From the NCBI RefSeq assembly GCF_020921035.1, contig NC_063154.1:9198501-9262500 (forward strand): a stretch of DNA of 64,000 nt. Direction: 5' to 3'. The position numbers and the translations under genes were made by a program. Shown piece by piece: positions 10,670-22,985 of the stretch. The notes under the pieces were generated by a model. It searched no databases. It was given only the letters and a program-made list of their open reading frames with translations, and was not told where the DNA came from. The DNA comes from Rhodamnia argentea. Its lineage: Eukaryota > Streptophyta > Magnoliopsida > Myrtales > Myrtaceae. The stretch's first letter is position 1; each line of letters starts with the position of its first letter.

Positions 10670-12737
10670 ATGGCGTCCTACTTCTACACTTACTTTGTGC
10701 TTGCACTCTTGCATGCACTCTCTCTCATTCAAGCCTTGGATTTCAATCGTTCCAATGCCTTAACAAATGTAAGCTGCGTTGGCGCGGAGAGGGAGGCTCT
10801 TCTGAAGTTCAAGCAGGATCTCGCCGATCCTTTGAGATGTCTGTCGTCATGGACCGGCGAGCGTTGTTGTGAGTGGGGGGGAGTCACATGCGACAAGAGA
10901 ACTGGTCACGTCTGGAGCCTCGATCTACAAAACTGCAGTCTTGGAGGTAAGATACATCCCACTCTAACATAATTGAAGAATTTGAAGTATCTAACACTCC
11001 CTTGCTCTTTCATCTAACTCGTTTTCAGGTCCTATTCCTGCCACTGTGGGTCAATTATCATCTTTGGGACATTTGGATCTCTCTCATAACAATTTGAGTG
11101 GGAGCATTCCAGAAAGCATTGGACGACTATCTAATCTAGAGTTGATGGAATTTGGTTATAATCGATTGGATGGAATTTTCAGTGAACTTCACTTGGCAAA
11201 TCTCACCAACTTGACTTTCCTTAGCTTGTCGTCGAACGAGCTTGTTATAAATGTTAGCGCATCTTGGGTTCCTCCTTTCCAAATAAGTTTTATTGACTTG
11301 TCAAGTTGCAAAGTGGGACCAGAATTCCCAAATTGGCTACGAACTCAAAGGTACATTTTTTGGTTGTTCATGTCAAATGCTAGCATCTCAGGTGAAGTTC
11401 CCCATTGGCTACCCGATGTTTTATCACACATTTGGACTTTAGATCTCTCGGGCAATATGCTTAAAGGCGACATATCCAAGATTATCGGAGAAAAGACTCC
11501 ACAATTATCGGTCTTGTTACTTTCAGGAAATAATCTCACTGGCGACATTTCAAATTTATTTTGCACGTTACATGAATTGAATTGGCTTGATCTCTCTAAG
11601 AACCAATTATCTGGGAGACTTCCGCGATGTTGGGGGAAGTCGGTTCCTTCTTTGATATGGATTTCATTGGGAGAAAACAAGTTAAATGGTCCGATTCCAA
11701 GCTCTCTATGCAATTTGGAGATATTGAAATTTCTAGGCCTACATAAGAATGGCTTCAACGGAGTGCTTCCAGAATGTTTAGTAAAGCTAGATTTGCATAT
11801 TCTCGATCTCAGTGACAATCTATTCACTGGAAAAATACCTCCTTTTACCTCTGAAGAATTTGAGGTAATTGATCTTGGGAGAAATTACTTCACCGGGGAC
11901 ATTCCTTTGTCGTTGTGCCGTTTTCCTAATCTCCAGTATTTAAGCCTAGCACATAACAACCTCTCCGGAGGCATTCCTCCTTGTTTTAGCAACTTCTCGC
12001 TTATGTGGGCCAACAATAATTTTATTCCGCTGACTTCAGCATATGGGGGGAGGTTGTGGTTTCCCATTATGGTTGATATGAAAGGAACAAGCCGAGAATT
12101 TACCAGCACACTCTCATATTTGTTTTCCATTGACCTTTCAAGCAACGCTTTAGAAGGACAAATACCGGAAGGGCTAACTAGGCTTGCTCGACTTCAGAAT
12201 TTCAATCTCTCCCGAAATAGGCTGATTGGAAAAATCCCTTCTGATATTGGCAACTTGACATATTTGGAATCGCTTGATCTATCCAATAATAAGCTATCGG
12301 GTGAAGTCCCTCCTAGCATATCCAATTTACGCTTTCTAAGTAGTCTGGATCTTTCCTTCAACAGTTTATCTGGTCGTGTTCCATCAAGCAATCAGCTAAG
12401 CACTCTGGATGCTCAATCTATTTATCGAGGCAACGATGAACTTTGCGGAGCTCCTCTTTCGAAAGCTTGTCCCGGGGATGACCATAATGATATGGATAGA
12501 CGAGGTGGCCACAATATGAACGAAGATGAGTCTGATGAAGGTGACTCCGTTGTTGTTTGGTTTTATTCAGGACTGGGATCGGGTTTCACAGCGGCATTCT
12601 TGGGATTATGTGGCATATTACACTTCAAGCAAACTTGGAGGATCTCCTATTTCCGGGCAGTGGATAGGATTATCGAAAAATTGTTGATTGCGAAGATGGT
12701 TATCTTGTTATGGCTCAAGAGAGCTTTTCAATTTTAG
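10670..12737 (+). CDS. RLP-B: LRR receptor-like protein, possible spliced form or pseudogene
   Basis: This is an EIX-type LRR receptor-like protein, which would sit in the plasma membrane and sense extracellular ligands. The start is ATG 10670. It has a signal peptide (about 1-25), the LRRNT_2 cap with GERCCEWGGV, LRRs, the cysteine-containing cap DELCGAPLSKACPGDD, an acidic spacer, a membrane helix after [12 protein letters not shown], and a short basic tail. As plain DNA it is broken: TAA at 10970-10972 and a 62-bp deletion relative to RLP-A shift the frame. A possible intron 10947-11028 with GTAAG donor and TTTTCAG acceptor removes both lesions, and the joined exons (277 + 1709 nt) are in frame, giving 661 residues. 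Compared with RLP-D it would lack about two LRRs. A 3' UTR intron is likely at 12761-12882. Whether it is expressed cannot be told from sequence. Confidence 0.7.
10947..11028 (+). other. Candidate exitron-like intron in RLP-B
   Basis: The 82-nt segment starts GGAG|GTAAG and ends TTTTCAG|GT. It has CTAAC branch-site-like sequences at 10991-10995 and near 11015, within a pyrimidine-rich stretch. Its removal joins codons in frame (phase 1) and skips the TAA and the frameshift. The equivalent segments in RLP-A (826-969) and RLP-D (23844-23987) keep both splice-site motifs but are 144 nt, a multiple of three, and are open. Splicing is inferred, not shown. Confidence 0.55.
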
Positions 12738-13194
12738 CTACGCAAAAAAGGGGTTATTTAGTGAGTAAAATCAATCTCTCTTTCTCCCATATGATTCATA
12801 TCTTCTTTTTCTCATACTCATTTAATTTGTTGACAGATTTTGCTAATTGTTTCTAGCATTTCTCCTCACATTTATGATGCAGGGTGGCACCAAGCATGAA
12901 AGTACAAAATTGATTTTCCAATTACGAACGTGCACCACAACTGCTATGGAGCTGATAGTTCCTTTTTTCATGATGGAGGATTGCTAGACTGCTAGTGAAG
13001 TTTCAAGTGAAAAGGATGTTGTACTCGTTATTCTCCAACATTTCTTTCTTTCTTATATGCAATTTTAAGTCATTTCCCTTAATGTAAAGTAGCGAGTTTT
13101 ACATGCTAAACTTATTAAATGTTACTCGCATTAACATTAAACACCTTTTAAGGCAAAAATGGGAACTGACACTCTTATTCTCGATCATTCAAAT

Positions 13195-13330
13195 TCAGAG
13201 ACATGCACCACTGCAGCTGCTATGAAATTATGGTGCCTCCTCCTTTCATGACGACCTAAGATTGCTATTGATGCTTCAAGTAGTAAAGAAGTTGTGCTCA
13301 CTATTCCCCCAATTCTTTTAATCTTTATTT
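13195..13330 (+). pseudogene. Orphan RLP 3' UTR fragment
   Basis: A second copy of the conserved RLP 3' UTR block lies about 250 bases after that of RLP-B. Shared landmarks are CTGCTATG, ATTGCTATTGATGCTTCAAG and GTTGTGCTCACTATTC, closest to the RLP-C and RLP-D version. No coding part precedes it, so it looks like a leftover of a lost fifth RLP copy. Confidence 0.55.
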
Positions 13331-16100
13331 TCTATTTGGTTATAAAACAAAATCTCTTGCTCTTCTCCCTTTCATAAATACCGATGGGGTCAGTAAGTCA
13401 CGAGCCATGGTGGAAAGAATTATAAAATTGGTGGATCACCTCTTTCATCGTTTCGTATATTGGATGTTATCTTTACCAACTCTATTAATGTAGTTCGAGT
13501 AAACTCATTGCTAGACACTGCTCTATGAGGGCACGACATCCGTTTGTGGGTGCAGCCCGTCGTACTGAATCGACTGAAGGATTCGGTCGATCCGGTCAAT
13601 TTTTGGGAAAGTACAAATTTAATGACGAACGCGACTTGATCCCGTCACCGTTCGTTTTCACACCAAGGGAACAACGTGAAACGCACTTGTTAGAAAGAAT
13701 TAATATCCGAGGTATCGGCTAAATCTTTTAGATTACTTAAAGTCTAAAAGTACGTCCCTTAGTCAATTCTTATGATGCCCCTCCCAACCAGTTAAGAAAA
13801 CATATGGATTTCTGGCTTTTTATTCAAGTCAAGTCTAGGACACATACGGCACTTCCATGGTGAAGTTCACGGCTCCCTTTCATTGAAAATACAGTAAAGC
13901 ATGTACATTGTATAACGAACAATCTTCTTATAAATTAAAAAAATTTCGTGGTGATTATGATTTGGTTCGTGTTCATGATGTATGGCTGATGTTACAAATA
14001 TGAACATGGTCACTCAAAACCATCGTAGTGTTGGGTAATCCCATATTTCACTTAAGCTTTTATATCTATGGTTGAAGGTATGAGCTTCTGACTTACGAAT
14101 CATTGTTGATGAGAGAACTGGAGGAGATAGAAACCCGTACACCAGTAGGGTTGGGCGCCTGGTCGTTCCGGCCCGGCCAAGTTTCTTGAAAAAGATTAAT
14201 CTATAATTTTCTTAATGACAATCGACCAAAATTAATGTAAAACACCCATTCAATATGCGAAAAAGGAAAAATACATATGAGCGTGTCCTAACAAAGATTA
14301 CAAACAAATTACACCAAAAGCGAATGTCTAACATATTAGATATCTCGGGTGTCATGTCTCTCATTATGATTCGGGTGATACGCCATCCTTTCGTCCTCTT
14401 GTTAATGTTTGGCACATTCATCTAGACTCAATTCTTACAGAAATCATTCATGCTCCACAAGAGTTTTTTATAAATTTGTCGAAGAGAAGCTAGACCTATT
14501 TATCTTCCAAGATCCGTTGGCTTCTACTGCACATGGACTTTAATGATACCATAGGCACCGCTGGGGTCGGTAGGTCACGGACCATGGTGGAAAAAAAAAA
14601 TCAAAAAGCTAGCGGCTCTCCTCTTCCAAAAACAACTCTATCAATGTATTTGAAGTAGTTTGTTCTCAAATACGTCACGTCGTCAACCCCTTATTGGCAG
14701 ATGAAGACGAAAACCTAGCGAAAGGCCAAGTTTCTAGACATCGCTCGATGAATAGTGTGATACATGTGAGAATCAATCAGAATGTGACACAGATAGCATC
14801 AGTCCTGGCATGACTACGAGATTGCTTTACAAATCAGAATGTACTGATATGCACAACAGTCAAAACGATGCGAATTCGGGTCTCTCCGGTTCAACTAATA
14901 ACTCTGAGAGTATCAGAGCCAGTGTTATTCCCATTACATTTGTGTGTCGACCCTAACCAGTCGAATTCCACACGTAGTCTATGCACTCTTTATTAGACTT
15001 TCTATCACAACTTACAATATGGGTGCAAATGGGAACTTTCTACATTGGCAGAAGATAAAATAAGTTGAAGTTAAAGGCATAAAGACTTTGAAGTCTCATT
15101 GTACCGGATGGCTTAACCGGACGGGTCTTGGGGGGCATTGACTTTGACATATTGAGTCATGCTTTATAACATGCAAAAGATTTAGTGCCGTCTCCTCGGG
15201 GATCATACCTGTTACGCGGAACAAGCGATCGAACGATAAAATAGACAGAACAAGAAAATAAATCGGACACCGGATGTACGTGGTTCGGTCGTAGAGACCT
15301 ACGTCCACGGGGAGAGCAGCAACGAATTTCACTATAGAATGAGCGATACACGGAGATTACAGAACCACACTCGAGTCACTCAAACACTCACGGTGTTTCT
15401 CAGCCCCAATTACATTCAAGAACGCACACAGTGTTTAGCCCACAATTCCTAGCGAAACAATCTCTCAATCTCGCAAAGGAATTACACAAATCTAACCTCA
15501 AGATTTAATCGGCTTCGACACTTGAATTCTTGATGCAATTCTACGAACAAAACCTCACGAGCAAGCACTCGTCAAACGGTGCTTCAAGAAGTCTTTTCGT
15601 TAACAACAGCGCCTCAACTTTTGAGCACTCTCGGCAGACTTCTTCGTCACGTCGTTAGTTGCATATATATGCAAAATTAGGCACAAAAGACAAACCCATC
15701 GTTATCTTTAAGTAGCCACCGCCCAGAGAAATACAAAAGTTGATCCTTAAAGATTGCCTTGCATATTAGCCACGGAAATAGAATCCAAATAGAATTCGGT
15801 CAACAAAGTTCAAAATATTGACTTTCCCTATTCTGTCTTTTTCCTCACCGAGTACAACTCCAAGTCAGAATAGGAATGCAAGTCCAAAATGATCTTACTT
15901 TTATTTTTTCCTTCTCATACTCCAATATCACAAAAGATATTGCACGGCCTTTTTTATTATTTGATATCACGATCATCTCTTCACTTTATTTCGATCAGAT
16001 TTTATTCGATGGGCTTAAACTCGAGACATATTATAACAATACCAACTAGCTTTTGGAAAAGTTATCCAAAAAACTTTAAATTTATTACACATATGTCAAT
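13331..16100. other. Intergenic, retroelement-like debris
   Basis: No gene is seen. A degenerate direct repeat is visible at about 13381-13490 and 14558-14665 (GGGGTC, GTCACG, CCATGGTGGAAA in the same order). At 14911-14921 the sequence GTATCAGAGCC resembles a tRNA-Met primer site. At 15215-15350 the stretch around TACGTGGTTCGGTCGTAGAG resembles the region common in plant retrotransposon LTRs. Together these suggest a decayed LTR retrotransposon, but I cannot place its ends. Confidence 0.35.
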
Positions 16101-16440
16101 TCAGTTTTAAATCTTTTTATTTGACTACTTTAGTTCTAAACCTTTTGATGATTTGCCAATATAATTTTTTGGCCAATTTTCATCAGAAATTATGACGTGG
16201 ATGTTGATAATCCTTTGAAGCGCGTCCGACGCTAAATAAACAATTTTTACTATTTGATTAAAAAAGTATTACATTTTTTTTTTAATTTTCTTATTTGCTT
16301 CCTCCAGTTCACAGCCTTCACCAAATCAGGGCAGGGGCATTGTGGCGTTGGCCAGATCTAGGCAACAGGCCACAAGCCCACACTCAGTGGCTAGTGACGG
16401 TCGTTATCCTTCTCCTATGGCCAGAGAGACCATATGTTAA
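16100..16440. repeat. MITE fragment upstream of RLP-C
   Basis: It is related to 9760-10121 upstream of RLP-B, with the same order of an AT-rich flank and a GC-rich core. It seems to have been carried along with the duplicated RLP unit. Confidence 0.5.
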
Positions 16441-16762
16441 AAAAAAAAGAAATTTAGAAAAGTCATAAAAACTATTCACATCAGTGTCGGATGTGCTGTC
16501 TGGTCACGAGAGCTCATAGACCTTTCCCGGACAAAAACTGAAATTGTTGCCTCAGCATCATGACTCACGCATTTCAGGGTCTTACCCAGGTGGAGTGATT
16601 ATTTTCGCACAAAAATAGAAAATAAAATCAAAAGCATCTTATGATGTTGATTTCCTGCTCATTTTTTTCTACATTTCTTTGAATAAAAAAGATAATATTT
16701 CTCGAAGGAAGTATCATTTTGCCATTATATATGAAACTTCTCAGGCTTCATTTTAAACAACA

Positions 16763-19502
16763 ATGGCATCCTACTTCTACGCTTACATCGTGCCTCCACT
16801 CTTGCATTCACTCTCCCTCGTTCGAGCCCTCGAGTTCAGTCACTCCAATGCCTTAACAAATGTAAGCTGCATTGGCGTGGAGAGGGAGGCTCTTCTGAAG
16901 TTCAAGCAGGATCTCACCGATCCTTTGAGATGTCTATGATCGTGGACAGGCGAGAATCGCTGCAAGTGGGGAGGAGTCGAATGCAACACCAAGACTGGTC
17001 ACGTCTCGAAGCTCGATCTATATGATTGCGATCGGGGAGGTAAGATTCATCCTGTCCTCGGTGAATTGAAGCATCTAAAGTTTTTAGACCTCAGCGTCAA
17101 TGATTTCAATGGTCATATACCCGCTCAATTTGGGAATTTCAAAGATCTTGAATCCCTTTATCTTTCAACCAGCTCGATTTTCAGGTCCTATTCCTGCCAC
17201 TTTTGGTCAATTATTGTCTTTGAGATTTTTGGGCCTCTCTAATAACAATTTGAGCGGGACCATTCTAGAAACCATGGGGTGACTATCCACTCTAGAGGAG
17301 ATGGATATTGGTAATAATCGGTTGGATGGAGTTATCAGTGAACTAAACTTTGTAAATCTCGTTGGCTTGACCTCTTTGATTCTAGGGTCAAATGATCTTG
17401 TTATCAATGTTAGCATACCATGGGTTCCTCCTTTCCAAATAAAAACCATTCACTTGTCAGTTGCAAAGTGGGACCGGAATTCCCAAAATGGCTATGAACT
17501 CATAGAGACATTTTTTAGTTGCTCATGTCAAATGCTAGCATCTCATGTGAAGTTCCCCATTGGCTACCTAATTTTGTTTCGAACATTGAAGATTTAGATA
17601 TCTCGGGCAATATGCTCAAAGGCAACATACCTGGAATTATTGAAAAAAAGATACCACGACTATGGTGAATGTCACTTTATGGAAATAATCTCAGTGGTGA
17701 CATCTCAAATTCATTATGCACGTTGCACGGAAAAAGTGTTAAAAAAGTTTTAAACATATTGCATTAGTGCCAATTTAATCATAAACCTTTTATTGGTGCC
17801 AATTCATCTTTAAACCTTTTGCATTGGTTCCAATTCAGTCATAAACCTTTTATTGGTGTCAATTCACTTATAAACCTTTTGCATTTGTGCCAATTTAGTC
17901 CTAAACCTTTTGTATTTCAGTTAATTGAGTACATCATATCAATTTTGATTGGAAATTTGCTAATGTGGATATCGATTATCATAATAGCATGGCTGGCTCT
18001 CACATGGATATTTGATTTTTTTAAATATTTAAAATAATTTTTAATAAATATTATGGTTTTTTCCTTTTTTCTTTTCTCAATCATTTAAAAATTTCCATAT
18101 CACCTCTAGCCGTACCACGTAGGACAACCGACGTCCACGTCAGCGAATTTTCAGCCAAAATTGTCCGAATTGACTCAATTAATTAAAATGCAAAAGATTT
18201 AGGATTGAATTAGCATAAATACAAAATGTTTAGGATTAAATTGACACCAATAAAAAGTTTGGGACTGAATTGACACAAATATAACAGGTTTAGGACTTTT
18301 TTGACAATTTTCCCCACGTTGCACGAATTGAATTTGCTTGATCTCTCTAAGAACCAATCATCTGGGAGACTTCCGCGATGTTGGGGGAAGTCGCTTCCTT
18401 CTTTGGTATGGATTTCAATGGGAGACAACAAGTTAAACAGCCAGATTCCAAGCTCTTCATGCTATTTGGAGCAACTGGAAGTTCTAGGCCTACATAAGAA
18501 TGGCTTGAATGGAGTGCTTCCTGAATGTTTACTAAATCTAGATTTGTATATTCTCGATCTCAGTGACAATCTATTCCCCGGTAGAATACCTTCAACTAGC
18601 TCTCCGTTACTTTTTGAGATAACTGATGTTGAGAGAAATTACTTCACTGGCGACATTCCCTTGTGGCTATGTCAACTTCCTAATCTCCAGTATTTAAGCC
18701 TAGCGCATAACAACCTCCCTGGAGGCATTCCTCGTTGTTTCAGCGGCTTCACGCAGATGTGGGCCAACTCTAATTTTACCCCGCCGTCTTTTGGATTTGG
18801 GTGGAGTAGGTGGTTTCCGATTATGGTTAATATGAAAGGAGCAAGCCTAGAATTCACCAGCACACTCCAATATTTGTTTTCCATTGACCTTGCAAGCAAC
18901 GCTTTAGAAGGACGAATACCAGAAGGGCTAACTAGGCTTGCTCGACTTCAGAATTTCAACCTCTCCCGAAATAGGCTCATCGGACAAATCCCTTCAGATA
19001 TTGGCCACTTGGCATATTTGGAATCGCTCGATCTATCCAATAACGAGCTATCGGGGTGAAATCCCTCCTAGCATATCGAATTTAGGCTTTCTAAGTCGTT
19101 TGGATCTTTCCTTCAACAATTTATCCGGTCGTGTTCTATCAAGCGATCAGCTAAGCACTCTGGACGCTCAATCTGTATATCACGGCAACGATGAACTTTG
19201 CGGAACTCCTCATTTGAAAGCTTGTCCTAGGGATGAGTATAATGATATGGACAGATGAGATGGTCACAATATGACGAAGATGAGTCTGATGAAAACGACT
19301 CCATTGTTGTTTGGTCTTATTCGGGACTGGGACGGGTTTCACAGCGGCATTCTTGGGATTCTGTGGCATATTACATTTCAAGAAAACCTAGAGGATATCC
19401 TGTTTCCGGGTGGTGGATAGGATTATTGAGAAATTGTCGATCGTTGGGATTATTACCATGCTTTGGCTCAAGAGAGCTTCTCAATTCCAATTATGCAAAT
19501 AA
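16763..19502 (+). pseudogene. RLP-C: decayed LRR receptor-like protein pseudogene
   Basis: The copy aligns with RLP-B and RLP-D from the ATG at 16763 to a TAA at 19500-19502. It keeps the signal peptide, LRR cap, LRR and membrane-anchor regions in order. It has a TGA at 16937-16939, a further TGA near 17280, frameshifts (for example near 17180, 17450 and 19055), and a TGA at 19256-19258. A 587-bp MITE sits at 17729-18315. The longest intact piece is 18301-19059, about eight LRRs. A TATATAT box is at 16726-16732. It cannot encode a receptor and is best read as a dead member of the cluster. Confidence 0.92.
17729..18315. mobile_element. Mutator-like MITE inserted in RLP-C
   Basis: The insertion is flanked by ACGTTGCAC at 17720-17728 and 18316-18324; the match can be stretched to 11 bases. 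Its ends are inverted repeats: it starts GGAAAAAGTGTTAAAAAAG and its end in reverse complement starts GGGGAAAATTGTCAAAAAAG. Inside each end are head-to-tail units of about 35 bases of the form CAATTCAGTCCTAAACCTTT. A 9-11 bp duplication fits a Mutator-type transposase, which is an inference. No coding capacity. Confidence 0.88.
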
Positions 19503-19559
19503 GAGGTTCTTCATGATCCATGTTTTTTGTAGTCTTCGTGCCCGTTTAATTTGTTGATA

Positions 19560-19790
19560 GATGTCACTAAAATTTTTTAGCATTTGTTCTCGCTTTCGTG
19601 AGTTGCAGGCGACACCCTTCATGAGAGTGCAGACCGACTTATCCAGTCCCGGAGACATGCGCCCCCGCAACTGCTATGAAGCTGATAGTTCCTTTCTTCA
19701 AGATGGAAGGTTGCTATTGAAGCTTCAAGTAATAAAGACGTTGTGCTCATTATTCTCCAACATTTCTCTCTTTCTTTCCAGATGGTTATA
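19560..19790 (+). other. RLP-C 3' UTR block
   Basis: The segment matches the block after RLP-D from the GAGTTGCAG acceptor-like site near 19600 onward, including GAGACATGCG and GCTATGAAGCTGATAGTTCC. It is part of the duplicated RLP-LTP block. Confidence 0.5.
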
Positions 19791-19979
19791 AAAGCAAAAA
19801 CAAAAAGACATCTCTTGCTTTTGTATAAGGAAATCCATATGTTATATGTAAAATCAGCCTGACTATGTAAGCCAAAATCGAACGAGTCTACCGTTCTGGT
19901 AGGGTAAAAATTGGAACAACATTTCATGCCGGTAACATGTGAAAAGCATGGTAGCAACCCAAACACTCTAGCAACAAAA

Positions 19980-20760
19980 TTTCATTGACAAGTTGTTCGG
20001 TTGATAACTCGTCAGTAAGTTACCAATATTTTTGTGAAACTACCAATAGTTACTGGATTGTCTTAGATTACTTATTTCGATAATTTACTAACATTATTTA
20101 CATAATTTACCGATGAGGGAAAATTACCGACTCTTATATTAGTCCACTTATCAACATTTATCAGTGTTTCGAAGTTGCTGATTGCTCTGGTATTTTACTA
20201 AGATTTTTTGTAAAAGTGATGGATCCTTCAAAATTACACTCTCATCCAAAACTACAGGTCTTGATTTGGGCGATATATCGAATTTTGCGGGTTAAGTTAC
20301 CGACTAATTTTAACTTTACTAACTCTTATTTGAGTAAATTACCAATATTTGTTTGATTGTTTTGAAACTAACAACGGTATTCGTAATTTACAAATACTTA
20401 GTTTTGGAGCATACGTACTATTAAATTTATTAGCTCTTCTAGGAAAGTACCAACCCCTGTTTAAGTCATTTTACAAATGTTATCTGATTGTTTGCAACTA
20501 CCACAAAGTTAAGTTAAAGATAGCAAGATATTACATTTACTAGTTCTTATAGGAAATTACCAACTTTTGTTTGAGTCATAATTAACCATCGTTCAATTAA
20601 TTTTCCATTCCAATTGATCAAATAACTTACCAGTATTTATTTGCACAGCTTACCAACCAGTGCAATTTAATGGCTATTCTAGGGAAGTACCAACTGTTAA
20701 TTGAGTCCATTATCCACGTCTATTAAATTATTTAGTAGTTACAACAGCAGACATTTTTTA
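19980..20760. repeat. Degenerate TTACCAA-rich stretch
   Basis: The words TTACCAA, TTACCGA and ACCAATATTT recur at irregular spacing, often followed by TTGATTGTTT or TTGAGT. The first part (to about 20060) is duplicated after RLP-D at about 26130-26210. No ORF of note and no identified element. Confidence 0.4.
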
Positions 20761-20861
20761 AGCCTTATGCTGAGACAAATACTGATATGTGGCAACAGAA
20801 TGGACAAGTTCTCTTAGCTTACATTGGCCGTATATAGTAGTCAATGTCATTAATCTAGAAG

Positions 20862-22110
20862 ATCTCTAATCTTACTATGCATTAAACTTATTTCCGAACT
20901 GATTCTTAGATGCATTTATTTCCTCCCACGTATTTAAAACAATCTTTTTTTTTTCTTATATACAAGTACATACATGCGCTCGCTCTTTTACGAGTACTAA
21001 TTCCATCAGTGTAATTTGGTGACAATGTCAAAAATTATTCTTACACTATCATCCAATGTTCAATTTGGTTCTTGAATTCTGATTGCGGTCAAAAATGGTT
21101 CTTGTGCTCTTTAATAAAAGAATCAATTTAATCATTGAAATCAAGTTGGTCCGATTGGCATTTGACACAACAGCCCAAGTCAGCCATGCATGTGACTCGC
21201 ATTTGCTGCTGCTGCCGTACGCCCCATTACCCACATCATTAAAATTTGGAAAAAAAAAAGGAAAAAAAAGGAAAAACAGGGTAAAAAAAAGGGACAGGAC
21301 GTGAAAATGAGGGATGCGTATTGCACAATTTTCAGAGATAGGCGGCAGGGGCCGCCCCAGCTCCGCCGACCAGCGTTCGCCAAAAGGCGGCGATGGAGGG
21401 CCTTCGCGTGATGTGTCGATCGGCTCTAGCAAGGGTCAACCAGCTTTTGTCGCTTGGTCTTATACGGGTACACGGTACTCTCTTGCTAGTACTAGTTCCA
21501 CATGCGAAAAAATTCTTGCTCTTGCTAAGATTCAGCAAACAATCACAATAAAGTAAAAAGTAAAAGCGAAAAAGAGAAATTGAGATACAAAAGTTTATCC
21601 CGATTCACCTGTAAAATACGGTTTTGTCTAGTATAGAATTTCACTATAATTAGCACATTACACTTCTCGTTACATTCTCAATTAAGAGAAAGATATATTT
21701 TATTGTAACACCTATTCATATGCCCAAAACCAAATTACCAATAAAATATAGGCTCAAATTATAAATGTCCTCTAGCGGCTTGGGGAGAGTTTCCCCCGCG
21801 ACCCCACTAGAGCGGCCTCTTGAACCCACGCCTATAGGGAGCGATACCCCGTGCTTTTCTATTGAGAAAGTCAATTCCGCATTGCTGCCGAGTTGTCGGA
21901 CTTATCCACCAGGGATCCATGGAAATTCTATGGATTATGTTGAGGAAATCTACCAAAGCTAGGGAGTATAAACCATATCTCAACAGTTCCCAAATTAGCC
22001 ACCGATATATGTATGACATAGAATCTTCTCTCTAAAGTCCCTTCAAAATTTGGCACGTGAGATGCAATTTCAGAAATGTTTGTTGTGAGTTGGATAATCT
22101 CATGGTTAGG
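20862..22110. repeat. Right arm of the ~1.25-kb inverted repeat
   Basis: It is the reverse complement of 8465-9720, with scattered substitutions and small indels. The two arms enclose about 11 kb with RLP-B and RLP-C. The ORFs 21049-21432 and 21314-21556 lie in it, mirror the ORFs of the left arm, and have no family signature. Confidence 0.75.
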
Positions 22111-22121
22111 TAGCTATCTAA

Positions 22122-22372
22122 GGCTCTATTTATTTCACAAAAAATGCATGATTTCAAAAATATTTTCCTAGACATAATCGCTTGTATGGATTGAAATAAC
22201 TAAACAATGCAAAATATTTCATAACAGGCAACAATGTATGTCTAAATACTTTCGTGGACAAATGAAATTTTTTTTTGTCGATGGTTCACTTTTTTAAGAG
22301 ATAAGATCGATTATTTTTAGATAAATATTTCTCAAGTCATTCTTTTTTCGCGAGATAAATGCACCCTAAGTG
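22122..22372. mobile_element. Small MITE with imperfect inverted ends
   Basis: The left end CTAAGGCTCTATTTATTTC matches the reverse complement of the right end, CTTAGGGTGCATTTATCTC. The inside is AT rich with AAAATATTT words and is related to elements at 28715, 29418 and 33880. No ORF. Confidence 0.6.
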
Positions 22373-22689
22373 AGTAGGTAGGGAGTTAGATACATGTTGA
22401 TTTTTCAACGAAGGGACTAGCTAAAATGAGGCAATTCTTGGCCCAAAAAGGAGAGAACGCATTTGCTATAGAAGGAGAACCAAGCAACGAAATATCATGG
22501 GAAACTATTTTTATTAATGGGTGATAAAATAAGCAAATGCCTTATTAATTAATGGGCCTGGGCCAATTAAACAGAGAATTACCCTTTTACATTAGCAAAG
22601 TCTTATTTAGCAAATCCCTAGCTTTCTTAACGCATTACTTCGATCAAGCACCTCGTCCTAATCTTAAGCCGGCCTCAGCATTTGTTGCT

Positions 22690-22985
22690 CAGGGGGACAC
22701 TATATCCTCCGGTTATTAAATGAAGGCAAATAAGAAAGACAGGCATTATTAGTTTTGGATGATATTTAATTGTTGTGAGAAGCTACTTCGTGGTTTGCTT
22801 GGTAGAGGATAATTATGCTCACTCCCGCATTTCTTTCCCGCGGGCCTGTTCCCAATGTCGCACCTCTTCGGGTTTTAGATAGCTGTGGCCGGCATGATCC
22901 AGGCCTGCTCCGCCAGAGGAGAGAGCAGGACGGAGTGGAGGCAGCGGAGAGCAGTGCCGATGAGCACGTTAACTCAAAAGAGACC
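22690..22985 (-). pseudogene. Truncated copy of the LTP gene
   Basis: The stretch matches the 3' half of the LTP gene at 26548-27043. The exon 2 remnant near 22697-22708, the intron, and the C-terminal half of exon 1 can all be followed, with an extra base near the old stop, small insertions near 22876, and loss of everything upstream of about 22985. It lies after RLP-C as the intact gene lies after RLP-D, so it arose with the block duplication. Confidence 0.8.
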
